This document shows, in pieces, positions 1 to 5,658 of a stretch of 7,170 nucleotides of DNA (the first letter of the stretch is position 1; each line of letters starts with the position of its first letter). The DNA comes from an uncultured Eubacteriaceae bacterium (lineage in GTDB: Bacteria; Bacillota; Clostridia; Lachnospirales; Lachnospiraceae), in the NCBI GenBank assembly GCA_945938055.1, contig CAMEUH010000125.1, positions 1-7,170 of the forward strand, given 5' to 3'. The notes beneath the pieces were generated by a model. That model saw only the letters and a list, made by a program, of their open reading frames with translations, made no database searches and was not told the DNA's origin. Made by a program: the position numbers and the translations under genes.

Positions 1-1484
1 TCATGGGGGCAAGGATTGAGACGGACATGAGAAGAGACGCTTATGGGCATCTTCAGAAGCTTTCCAATACTTATTATAATAATACAAAGGTTGGACAGAT
101 TATGGGACGCATCACCAATGACCTTTTTGATGTGACGGAATTTGCACATCACTGTCCGGAAGAATTTTTTATTGCGGCGATTAAGACGGTGATTTCATTT
201 GTGATTCTTGCCAGAATCCATGTGCTTCTTACAATTTTAATCTTTGTTTGTCTTCCGGTGATGGCACTGGTGTGTATGCTGCTGAATTTCCGAATGCGGC
301 GTGCCTTTAGCAGACAGCGTCACCAGATTGGAGAGCTGAATGCAAGGATTGAGGACAGTCTTCTTGGGCAGAAGGTTGTCAAGGCATTTACCAATGAGGA
401 GATTGAAAATCAGAAATTTGAAGAAGATAACGGAAAATTTCTTGATATTAAAAAAGAAACCTACCGCTATATGGCAACATTTCAGACTTCTGTCAAGGTA
501 TTTGACGGAATTATGTATCTGATGGTGATTGTGGCAGGCGGAATTTTCATGATAAAGGGCATGATTCTGCCTGGTGACTTAGTGGCATACATGTTGTATG
601 TGACAACGCTGATTGCCACCATTCGCCGGATTATTGAGTTTGCAGAGCAGTTTCAGAGAGGAATGACGGGAATTGAGCGTTTTCTTCAGATTATGGATGC
701 GGATATTGAGATTTTTGACGAACCGGGTGCCGTGGACCTTACAAATCCGCAGGGAGAAATAACATTTGAGGATGTAAGCTTTGAATATCCTGATGATCAC
801 AATATTGTGTTTTCTAATCTGAATCTTTCCATTCATCATGGGGAAAAGGTGGCATTAGTAGGACCTTCCGGCGGTGGAAAGACAACGCTTTGCAATCTGA
901 TTCCGCGTTTTTATGACGTGACAAAAGGAAAAATTCTTTTGGATGGCAGGGATGTGAAGGAGTATACCTTAAAGAGCCTGCGAAGTAACATCGGAATTGT
1001 ACAGCAGGATGTGTATTTGTTCTCAGGAACCATTTTTGAAAATATTGCATACGGAAAGCCTGGTGCAACACGGGAAGAAGTCATGGAGGCAGCAAAAAAA
1101 GCATATGCACATGATTTTATTATGGAATTAAAGGACGGATATGGCACTTATGTGGGAGAGCGGGGAGTGAAGCTTTCTGGTGGACAAAAGCAGAGAATCA
1201 GTATTGCAAGGGTATTTCTTAAAAACCCTCCGGTCATTATTCTGGATGAGGCGACTAGTGCGCTGGATAATGAGAGTGAATATGCAGTTGCAAAATCGCT
1301 TTCAAAGCTTTCGGAGGGAAGAACGACGCTTACCATCGCACATAGGCTTTCCAGTATCCGTCATTCAGACAGGATTCTGGTGCTAACAGATGAGGGGATT
1401 GTGGAGGAAGGTAATCATGAAAGCCTGCTGGAGAAGAAAGGAATTTATTATCAGTTTTACATGACAGCAAATGAAATGAAGTGA
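1..1484 (+). CDS. ABC exporter half-transporter (membrane domain fused to ATPase), 5'-truncated by window start
   Basis: This is a type IV (MsbA/Sav1866/YknU-like) ABC exporter subunit that would pump a lipid, peptide or drug out across the cytoplasmic membrane; the substrate cannot be read from sequence. Residues are numbered from the first whole codon at position 3. Hydrophobic segments at about 57-96 and 167-212 are the later helices of the membrane domain. The ATPase follows: Walker A GPSGGGKTT (287-295), Q-loop IVQQD (332-336), exporter X-loop YVGERG (383-388), signature LSGGQ (391-395), Walker B VIILDE (411-416), D-loop SALD (419-422) and switch His447. All motifs are canonical, so this half-site looks ATPase-competent. 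The 493 visible residues are roughly 80-100 short of the usual 570-600, and the ATG at 3 is probably internal because helices 1-2 are missing. Clostridial exporters of this kind often come as adjacent pairs, so a partner may lie upstream. A 24-bp gap separates it from the next gene. Confidence 0.93.
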   Translation, partial: MGARIETDMRRDAYGHLQKLSNTYYNNTKVGQIMGRITNDLFDVTEFAHHCPEEFFIAAIKTVISFVILARIHVLLTILIFVCLPVMALVCMLLNFRMRRAFSRQRHQIGELNARIEDSLLGQKVVKAFTNEEIENQKFEEDNGKFLDIKKETYRYMATFQTSVKVFDGIMYLMVIVAGGIFMIKGMILPGDLVAYMLYVTTLIATIRRIIEFAEQFQRGMTGIERFLQIMDADIEIFDEPGAVDLTNPQGEITFEDVSFEYPDDHNIVFSNLNLSIHHGEKVALVGPSGGGKTTLCNLIPRFYDVTKGKILLDGRDVKEYTLKSLRSNIGIVQQDVYLFSGTIFENIAYGKPGATREEVMEAAKKAYAHDFIMELKDGYGTYVGERGVKLSGGQKQRISIARVFLKNPPVIILDEATSALDNESEYAVAKSLSKLSEGRTTLTIAHRLSSIRHSDRILVLTDEGIVEEGNHESLLEKKGIYYQFYMTANEMK

Positions 1485-1494
1485 GTTCGGTAAT

Positions 1495-1500
1495 GGGAGG
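1495..1500 (+). promoter_or_regulatory. Ribosome binding site that decides the fdhD start
   Basis: GGGAGG is a strong Shine-Dalgarno sequence. It lies 8 nt before the TTG at 1509, a good spacing, but only 2 nt before the TTG at 1503 and 14 nt before the GTG at 1515. This favours the TTG at 1509 as the start of the FdhD-family gene. Confidence 0.65.
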
Positions 1501-1508
1501 TTTTGGCT

Positions 1509-2309
1509 TTGAAGGTGAATAATCAGGCAGAATATTTGGAGTGTTTGAAGAAGGTTAAGAGCGTTGTAGTAAATGTAAATGGGACGGCAGACAAAGAGGC
1601 AGATGAGGAAGAAATAGCGGTTGTGCATGAGCATTTCATGGATTTGGTGGTGAATGAGAGGCTGGTGGCAAAGCTTGTCTGTACGCCGGCAAATCTTACC
1701 GAGCTGGTTCTGGGACGACTGATGACGGAAGGGATGATTTCCGGAATAGAGGATGTGGAGAGTATTTATATATGCGAATTTGGAAGTACGGCGAAGGTTT
1801 TTTTAAAGAAAGACATTGTATTCCGGAATACCATGGAGAATGAGCCAACCTGTTGTACGGGAAATCAGATTTTGCTTAAGAATGTACAGGTGGATGAATT
1901 ACAGAGACTTCCTAAGACAGAATGGAAGAAGGAGTGGATTTTTGGACTGGCGAATGAATTTTCCGGTGGGTCAAAGATTCATAAGATAACCAAGGGAACC
2001 CATGGATGTTACTTAGGAGTGAAAGGTGACATTGTGTTTGCATGTGAAGATATCGGCAGACATAATGCATTGGATAAAGCAGTAGGATTTGCAGTCATGA
2101 AAGGATATAAGCCAGATGAGTGTATTTTATTTACCACGGGGCGCGTGCCGACAGACATGGTGAAGAAGGCTGTTGTGGCGAGGATTCCGGTTCTGGTTTC
2201 CAAGGCAGTCCCGACGGATGCAGCAGTTGAGATGGCGAAGGCTTACAATCTGACATTGATTTGCAGGGCATGGCCGGACCGGTATGAGATTTTTAATGAG
2301 GCAGAATGA
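1509..2309 (+). CDS. fdhD: FdhD-family sulfurtransferase (formate dehydrogenase accessory protein)
   Basis: FdhD proteins pass sulfur from a cysteine desulfurase to the molybdenum/tungsten bis-MGD cofactor, which activates formate dehydrogenase; they act in the cytoplasm. The 266-residue protein carries the family's strongest signature, EDIGRHNALDK (180-190), followed by TTGR (209-212), the KKAVVARIPVLVSKAVPTDAAVEMA segment in the equivalent place, and a C-terminal LTLICRAW strand. Length is normal for the family. The sulfur-carrying loop is atypical: where E. coli FdhD has CxxC, this protein has adjacent cysteines, PTCCTGN (C115, C116). The start chosen is TTG at 1509 because of its ribosome binding site; TTG at 1503 would add two residues (268 aa) and GTG at 1515 would remove two. 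The stop overlaps the next start in ATGA, which implies translational coupling to the rhodanese/TtcA-like gene. No formate dehydrogenase or cofactor-synthesis gene is visible in the window, so the client enzyme is unknown. Confidence 0.9.
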   Translation: MKVNNQAEYLECLKKVKSVVVNVNGTADKEADEEEIAVVHEHFMDLVVNERLVAKLVCTPANLTELVLGRLMTEGMISGIEDVESIYICEFGSTAKVFLKKDIVFRNTMENEPTCCTGNQILLKNVQVDELQRLPKTEWKKEWIFGLANEFSGGSKIHKITKGTHGCYLGVKGDIVFACEDIGRHNALDKAVGFAVMKGYKPDECILFTTGRVPTDMVKKAVVARIPVLVSKAVPTDAAVEMAKAYNLTLICRAWPDRYEIFNEAE

Positions 2310-3502
2310 AAATGAATGTGATGACGTTTGAAGAGATAGAAAAAATGGATGGAGAAAAAGTGATACTGGATATTCGCGAGGAAGCGGACTTTCGAAAGGA
2401 AGCTTATCCGGGTGCGGTTAATGTTCCGCTTATTCAAATCATGAATGAGGAAGATGCAGAAAAGCCGGATATCATGGCAATTCTTAAGAAAGCCGTGCCC
2501 TCAGAGGAAGTGCCGGTTTACATTTACTGTCATGTTGGCGAGAAGAGTGAGGAAATTGCAGAATTATTGGAAGAAAACGGCTATCATGCGTATAGTCTTC
2601 AGGGAGGTTATCGCTCTTATCTGCGGCTTAAATTAAGCAGGCTTTTAAAAGAGGAAGAGGAGGAGTCTTCCGTGGAACGCTGTAAGGAGATTGAACGAAG
2701 CATTGTTAAGAAGTTCCGCAAGGAAATCTGGAGAAAATTCACGAAGGCAATCAATGAATATGAACTGGTAAAGGACGGGGATAAGATTGCGGTCTGTATT
2801 TCCGGAGGAAAGGATTCCATGCTGATGGCGAAGCTTTTTCAAGAACTTGCACGTCATGGAAAGAAGAATTTTGATGTAATTTTTCTGGTGATGAACCCGG
2901 GATATAATGATTTAAATTATCAGACCATATTAAGAAATGCCAGGTTGTTAGAGGTTCCAATCACGGTCTTTCAGACGGAAATTTTTGACATTGTGGCTGG
3001 AGAGGGAGAGTCTCCGTGTTATCTGTGCGCAAGGATGAGAAGAGGGTATCTTTACAGCAGGGCAAAGGAACTTGGCTGTAACAAAATCGCACTGGGACAT
3101 CATTTTGATGATGTCATTGAAACGATTTTAATGGGAATGCTTTATGGCGGTCAGATTCAGACCATGATGCCGAAGCTTCACAGTACAAATTTTGAAGGCG
3201 TGGAATTAATCCGTCCGCTTTATTTGATCCGGGAAAAGGATATTATCCACTGGAAGGAATATAACGGACTTCAGTTTATTAACTGTGCATGCCGTCTGAC
3301 GGAAAGCTGTGCTTCCTGCGGCGGTACGGAGAAGGGGTCCAAGAGGGCAGAGATTAAGGAACTAATCCGGATGCTCGGGGAAAAGAGTCCGTTTATTGAG
3401 AAAAATATATTCCGGAGTGTGGAAAACGTGAACTTAAATACGGTGATTGCGTATAAGAAGGACGGAGTGGAACATCATTTCCTGGATGAGTATGATGGAT
3501 AA
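2306..3502 (+). CDS. Rhodanese domain fused to TtcA-like PP-loop ATPase (sulfur transfer)
   Basis: This is a two-domain sulfur-transfer protein. Residues 1-108 form a rhodanese domain with DIR (22-24) and the active-site loop CHVGEKS (75-81), whose C75 should carry a persulfide. A Glu-rich linker (about 115-122) leads to a PP-loop ATPase of the TtcA/TilS class: ATP-binding SGGKDS (166-171), the TtcA-type pair PCYLCARMRRG (C238, C241) and LGHHFDDVIET (263-273). TtcA itself thiolates C32 of tRNA using a [4Fe-4S] cluster held by three cysteines. Here the C-terminal part has four more cysteines in CACRLTESCASCGG (C327, C329, C335, C338), more than that minimum. The likely mechanism is adenylation of a target followed by sulfur supplied in cis by the rhodanese domain. 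The target may be tRNA, or something linked to FdhD given the 4-bp overlap. GAGG at 2298-2301 lies 4 nt before the ATG at 2306; the ATG at 2312 (10 nt spacing) is an alternative start. The domain assignment is secure but the substrate is not. Confidence 0.88.
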   Translation: MKMNVMTFEEIEKMDGEKVILDIREEADFRKEAYPGAVNVPLIQIMNEEDAEKPDIMAILKKAVPSEEVPVYIYCHVGEKSEEIAELLEENGYHAYSLQGGYRSYLRLKLSRLLKEEEEESSVERCKEIERSIVKKFRKEIWRKFTKAINEYELVKDGDKIAVCISGGKDSMLMAKLFQELARHGKKNFDVIFLVMNPGYNDLNYQTILRNARLLEVPITVFQTEIFDIVAGEGESPCYLCARMRRGYLYSRAKELGCNKIALGHHFDDVIETILMGMLYGGQIQTMMPKLHSTNFEGVELIRPLYLIREKDIIHWKEYNGLQFINCACRLTESCASCGGTEKGSKRAEIKELIRMLGEKSPFIEKNIFRSVENVNLNTVIAYKKDGVEHHFLDEYDG

Positions 3503-3545
3503 TCTGGGTGAATTTTGGCATGAATGTTTGGAAAATGACATATTT

Positions 3546-3563
3546 ATGATTAAGTTTAATCAT
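3546..3563 (+). promoter_or_regulatory. Perfect 8-bp inverted repeat, possible operator upstream of the S8 peptidase
   Basis: ATGATTAA (3546-3553) and TTAATCAT (3556-3563) are exact reverse complements around a 2-bp centre. The left arm overlaps a -10-like TATGAT (3545-3550). No well-spaced -35 was found: TTGGCA at 3515-3520 is 24 bp from it, though it is 18 bp from the weaker CATATT at 3539-3544. The AT-rich arms and tiny centre suit a DNA-binding dimer better than an RNA hairpin. The function is inferred; only the symmetry is seen. Confidence 0.4.
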
Positions 3564-3586
3564 TCAGGAAAAGTTCAACAAAAAGC

Positions 3587-5293
3587 ATGGACCAGAAAAT
3601 TGAAAACCTTTTAAATATCAGCCTGGAAGCTACCGAAGAGGAAAGAGAAAAATCCCTCAATCTGAATGTGGGATATGACGCTTTGGATGACCGGTGGGAA
3701 ATTATTGTAAAATATAATGGGGACTTGAGCTTTCTTCGTGAAAAATTTCCGGGAACGATGGTGGAAATGCTTCTTGGAGGATATGCAATCATTACCACAA
3801 GGGAAGAATTTATTGAAGCAATTGCGGCAGAAACAGTGATTGACTACGTTGAGAAACCAAAGTCATTATATTTTGGACTGGAGTATGCCAAGATTGCTTC
3901 TTGTATTTATACGGATCGTGTGGGGCAGGGGGAACTTACTGGCAGGGGCATTATTACGGCGATTATCGATTCTGGAATCGATATTCTGAATTCGCAGTTT
4001 CAAAACCCGGACGGAACTACAAGAATCTTAAGTATATGGGATCAGGGGGCAGAACCGGAAGAAAATTCGGGAAATCAGGAAGCTTCGGTCCTTACAGGAA
4101 GAGAATATTCCCGGGAAGAAATTAATGAAGCAATCCAGCAAAAAGAGAGCATTGCCTATGACCCCGGGAGGCATGGGACAAACGTGTCACTGATTGCCTG
4201 TGGTAACAGTGGAGTTGCGTATGAATCAGATATTCTTGTGGTAAAACTGGGGGTCAGCAGGCAGAATTCTTTTCCAAGAACCGTGGAGGTTATGCGTGCT
4301 TTTGATTATGTCATTCGTAAGGCAATGGAATTTGGAAAACCGGTGGCAATTAATTTAAGTCTTGGAAATAATTACGGCTCCCATGACGGGTTTTCCATGC
4401 TGGAAAATTATATTAACGCTATTTTCAGCATATGGCGCACCGTAATCTGTATCGGAATGGGAAATGAAGCCGTGCGGGGAACGCATGCGTCCGGTATTCT
4501 CTCGGAGGATGAGGAGAAAATCATTCAGTTTGCAGTGGGAGATTTTCAGACATCACTTAATCTGCAGATTTGGAAGGAATATGCAGATGAATTTGAAGTA
4601 GAGCTGATTACTCCGTCAGGAAACCGCATCGGACCGCTGCGGAAAGTCAACCAAGTGGAACGTTTCCGAAGCAATCATACGGAAATTCTTGGTTTTTTTG
4701 GACAGCCGGGACCTTATGGCAGCGCACAGGAGATTTATTTTGATTTCCTTCCCATTAATGATTATATTGACGGAGGAATCTGGAGAGTCCGGCTGATTCC
4801 GGGGAAAATTGTGAATGGGAGATATAATATGTGGCTGCCCTCGGCAGTTGTGCTCAATGACAATACCCGTTTTCTTGAAAATAGTACGGAATTGACACAG
4901 ACCATACCATCAACAGCGGTAAGAGCCATTTCGGTAGGGGCATACGACCCGAGAAGAGATTCGTATGAAGATTTTTCAGGGAGAGGATTTCTCTGCTCCA
5001 ATCACTTTGGAAAACCGGATCTTGTTGCTCCGGGAGCGGATATCGTGCTGGAAGAGGGAACCATTCATGAAAGAAGGGTGACCGGTACTTCCTTTGCTAC
5101 GCCATTTGTGACGGGAGCTTCCGCCTGTCTCATGCAGTGGGGCATAACGGATGGGAATGACCCTTATCTTTATGGCGAGAAAGTAAAAGCATATCTCATA
5201 AAAGGGGCAAGGCAGCTCCCGGGATTTTTGGAAACGCCTAATGAAATAACCGGCTGGGGTGCTTTATGCCTTGCAGACAGCCTGCCACGGTAG
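3587..5293 (+). CDS. Csp-like S8 (subtilisin) family peptidase with intact catalytic residues
   Basis: This serine peptidase of the subtilase clan resembles the clostridial Csp proteins, whose members process the spore cortex lytic enzyme SleC at germination. The order is: a prodomain-like region (about 1-95, ending in YVEKPKSLYF), a catalytic core with Asp128 (IIDSGID), His196 (GRHGTNVS), oxyanion Asn293 (GMGNEA) and Ser502 (GTSFATPFVTG), and a long insertion (about 305-440) in the position of the Csp jelly-roll domain. All four active residues are present, so it is not a CspC/CspA-type pseudoprotease. There is no signal peptide or membrane segment, so it should act inside the cell or spore unless exported by an unseen route. 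At 568 residues its length is typical of Csp-type proteins. The ATG at 3587 is the first start after an in-frame TAA (3557-3559). The ribosome binding site is poor: the nearest AGGA is 17 nt upstream. Paralogues outside the germination locus exist in related genomes, so a germination role is unproven; the S8 assignment is firm. Confidence 0.93.
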   Translation: MDQKIENLLNISLEATEEEREKSLNLNVGYDALDDRWEIIVKYNGDLSFLREKFPGTMVEMLLGGYAIITTREEFIEAIAAETVIDYVEKPKSLYFGLEYAKIASCIYTDRVGQGELTGRGIITAIIDSGIDILNSQFQNPDGTTRILSIWDQGAEPEENSGNQEASVLTGREYSREEINEAIQQKESIAYDPGRHGTNVSLIACGNSGVAYESDILVVKLGVSRQNSFPRTVEVMRAFDYVIRKAMEFGKPVAINLSLGNNYGSHDGFSMLENYINAIFSIWRTVICIGMGNEAVRGTHASGILSEDEEKIIQFAVGDFQTSLNLQIWKEYADEFEVELITPSGNRIGPLRKVNQVERFRSNHTEILGFFGQPGPYGSAQEIYFDFLPINDYIDGGIWRVRLIPGKIVNGRYNMWLPSAVVLNDNTRFLENSTELTQTIPSTAVRAISVGAYDPRRDSYEDFSGRGFLCSNHFGKPDLVAPGADIVLEEGTIHERRVTGTSFATPFVTGASACLMQWGITDGNDPYLYGEKVKAYLIKGARQLPGFLETPNEITGWGALCLADSLPR

Positions 5294-5318
5294 AAGCAGG
5301 ATGATAGAAAAGACATTA

Positions 5319-5340
5319 CGTTAAGAATCCGTTAAGCATC
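5319..5340 (+). promoter_or_regulatory. 11-bp tandem direct repeat, candidate OmpR/PhoB-family response regulator box
   Basis: CGTTAAGAATC (5319-5329) is followed directly by CGTTAAGCATC (5330-5340), identical at 10 of 11 positions. Two head-to-tail half-sites at an 11-bp period are the classic binding architecture of winged-helix regulators such as PhoB, PhoP and KdpE. A -10-like GATAAA begins 10 bp after the box (5351-5356), the spacing seen at PhoB-type promoters where the box replaces the -35. A third GTTAAG occurs at 5363-5368. A KdpE-like regulator is encoded about 1.4 kb downstream, which makes it one candidate binder; a PhoP-type regulator is another. Confidence 0.45.
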
Positions 5341-5350
5341 GGACAGAACC

Positions 5351-5356
5351 GATAAA
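5351..5356 (+). promoter_or_regulatory. Candidate -10 element of an activator-dependent promoter for the small-protein gene
   Basis: GATAAA matches four of six positions of the TATAAT consensus and sits 10 bp downstream of the 11-bp tandem repeat. No good -35 lies 16-18 bp upstream, which fits an activator-dependent promoter. Transcription would start near 5363, giving a leader of about 85 nt that contains two hairpins. This is inferred from spacing only. Confidence 0.3.
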
Positions 5357-5369
5357 TGACAGGTTAAGA

Positions 5370-5402
5370 AGGGAGCGAAAGCATAGAAAGTGGACGCTCC
5401 CT
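5370..5402 (+). other. GC-rich hairpin without a T-tract (leader structure or weak terminator)
   Basis: AGGGAGCG (5370-5377) pairs perfectly with CGCTCCCT (5395-5402) around a 17-nt loop. The stem lies 77 bp after the peptidase stop. No run of T follows, so it does not look like a normal intrinsic terminator. It could be part of the 5' leader of the small-protein mRNA or protect the 3' end of the peptidase transcript. It does not match any riboswitch consensus I could recall. Confidence 0.45.
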
Positions 5403-5412
5403 GTGATACGAT
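5384..5412 (+). promoter_or_regulatory. Candidate extended -10 promoter for the small-protein gene
   Basis: TAGAAA (5384-5389, 4 of 6 to TTGACA) is separated by 17 bp from TACGAT (5407-5412, 4 of 6 to TATAAT), which is preceded by an extended -10 TG (TGA at 5404-5406). The start point would fall inside the 11-bp inverted repeat at 5411-5435, which could then act as an operator. It competes with the candidate -10 at 5351; the sequence alone does not decide between them. Confidence 0.3.
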
Positions 5413-5435
5413 TCAGTAAAAGTATTTTACTGAAT
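5411..5435 (+). promoter_or_regulatory. Perfect 11-bp inverted repeat abutting the ribosome binding site
   Basis: ATTCAGTAAAA (5411-5421) and TTTTACTGAAT (5425-5435) are exact reverse complements around the 3-nt centre GTA. The right arm ends one base before the GGAGG of the small-protein gene. As DNA it could be an operator overlapping the candidate promoter at 5384-5412; as RNA it would fold into a tight 11-bp hairpin next to the ribosome binding site and could tune translation. It lacks a GC-rich stem and a following T-tract, so a terminator is unlikely. Confidence 0.55.
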
Positions 5436-5440
5436 GGAGG
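5436..5440 (+). promoter_or_regulatory. Ribosome binding site that decides the start of the small membrane protein
   Basis: GGAGG lies 7 nt before the ATG at 5448, a near-ideal spacing. The earlier in-frame GTG-like start at 5403 has no such site and lies inside the leader hairpin region, so translation most likely begins at 5448. Confidence 0.7.
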
Positions 5441-5447
5441 AGAAAAA

Positions 5448-5594
5448 ATGTTAAATCTGTTAGGAAGCATAATGGTTATTTTTATGATGATTATTGGAGG
5501 TGTGATTACAGTTGCATTATTTGCAAGTATTTTTGTGATAATTGTCTGGAAAATATACAGAAAGTGTAAATACGGACTTTCCCTTTATGATTAG
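5448..5594 (+). CDS. Small single-helix membrane protein, 48 residues, unknown function
   Basis: I do not recognise a named family. The protein begins MLNLLGSIMV and is almost entirely hydrophobic over residues 4-34, with a Gly-Gly at 17-18, followed by a short basic and aromatic tail (KIYRKCKYGLSLYD, 35-48). This predicts one long membrane helix with the tail in the cytoplasm under the positive-inside rule. There is no visible cleavage site, so it should stay membrane-anchored. The strong GGAGG upstream and the structured leader argue that it is a real gene. It ends 64 bp before the KdpD-like kinase. KdpF of the Kdp potassium pump is also a tiny one-helix protein, but it is shorter and no kdpA, kdpB or kdpC is visible, so that name is not applied. 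Possible roles are a modulator of the sensor kinase or a subunit of a transporter; both are inference from position. Confidence 0.65.
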   Translation: MLNLLGSIMVIFMMIIGGVITVALFASIFVIIVWKIYRKCKYGLSLYD

Positions 5595-5621
5595 AAAAGG
5601 ATACTGAAATGGTCCGTTTTG

Positions 5622-5630
5622 TGGTATGAT
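5622..5630 (+). promoter_or_regulatory. Candidate extended -10 promoter for the kinase-regulator pair
   Basis: TGG followed by TATGAT (5625-5630) is a good extended -10 element, matching TATAAT at five of six positions. The -35 region is weak: CTGAAA (5604-5609) lies at a short 15-bp spacing, which an extended -10 can tolerate. Initiation near 5637 would give a leader of about 22 nt containing the AAGGAG ribosome binding site (5645-5650). The pair may thus be transcribed separately from the small-protein gene, or from both promoters. Confidence 0.4.
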
Positions 5631-5658
5631 AGAATACAATGGATAAGGAGTATTGCAG

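Noticed and set aside
579..839. Reverse-strand open frames inside the ABC exporter and inside the other genes
   Set aside because: They lie opposite well-supported genes, show no recognisable domain and have no convincing ribosome binding sites; they are shadows of the coding strand.
1493..1508. ATG at 1493 or TTG at 1503 as the fdhD start
   Set aside because: The ATG at 1493 is out of frame and overlaps the ribosome binding site; the TTG at 1503 is only 2 nt from GGGAGG. TTG at 1509 fits best.
5338..5353. Short inverted repeat ATCGG / CCGAT around a 6-nt spacer
   Set aside because: Five base pairs can easily arise by chance, and it overlaps the stronger direct-repeat arrangement.
5370..5402. 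Rho-independent terminator of the S8 peptidase gene
   Set aside because: The stem is good but the 17-nt loop is large and no T-run follows, so it is reported as a hairpin rather than a terminator.
5294..5447. Cyclic-di-AMP (ydaO/yuaA) riboswitch upstream of a potassium-related gene set
   Set aside because: The location would suit it, but the region is too short and lacks the conserved core motifs of that riboswitch as I recall them; only two simple hairpins are visible.
5403..5447. Upstream start at 5403 for the small membrane protein
   Set aside because: It would add 15 residues without a ribosome binding site and lies across the hairpin region, while the ATG at 5448 has GGAGG at ideal spacing.
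5448..5594. KdpF subunit of the Kdp potassium pump
   Set aside because: KdpF is about 29 residues and precedes kdpA; here the protein is 48 residues and no kdpABC is visible.
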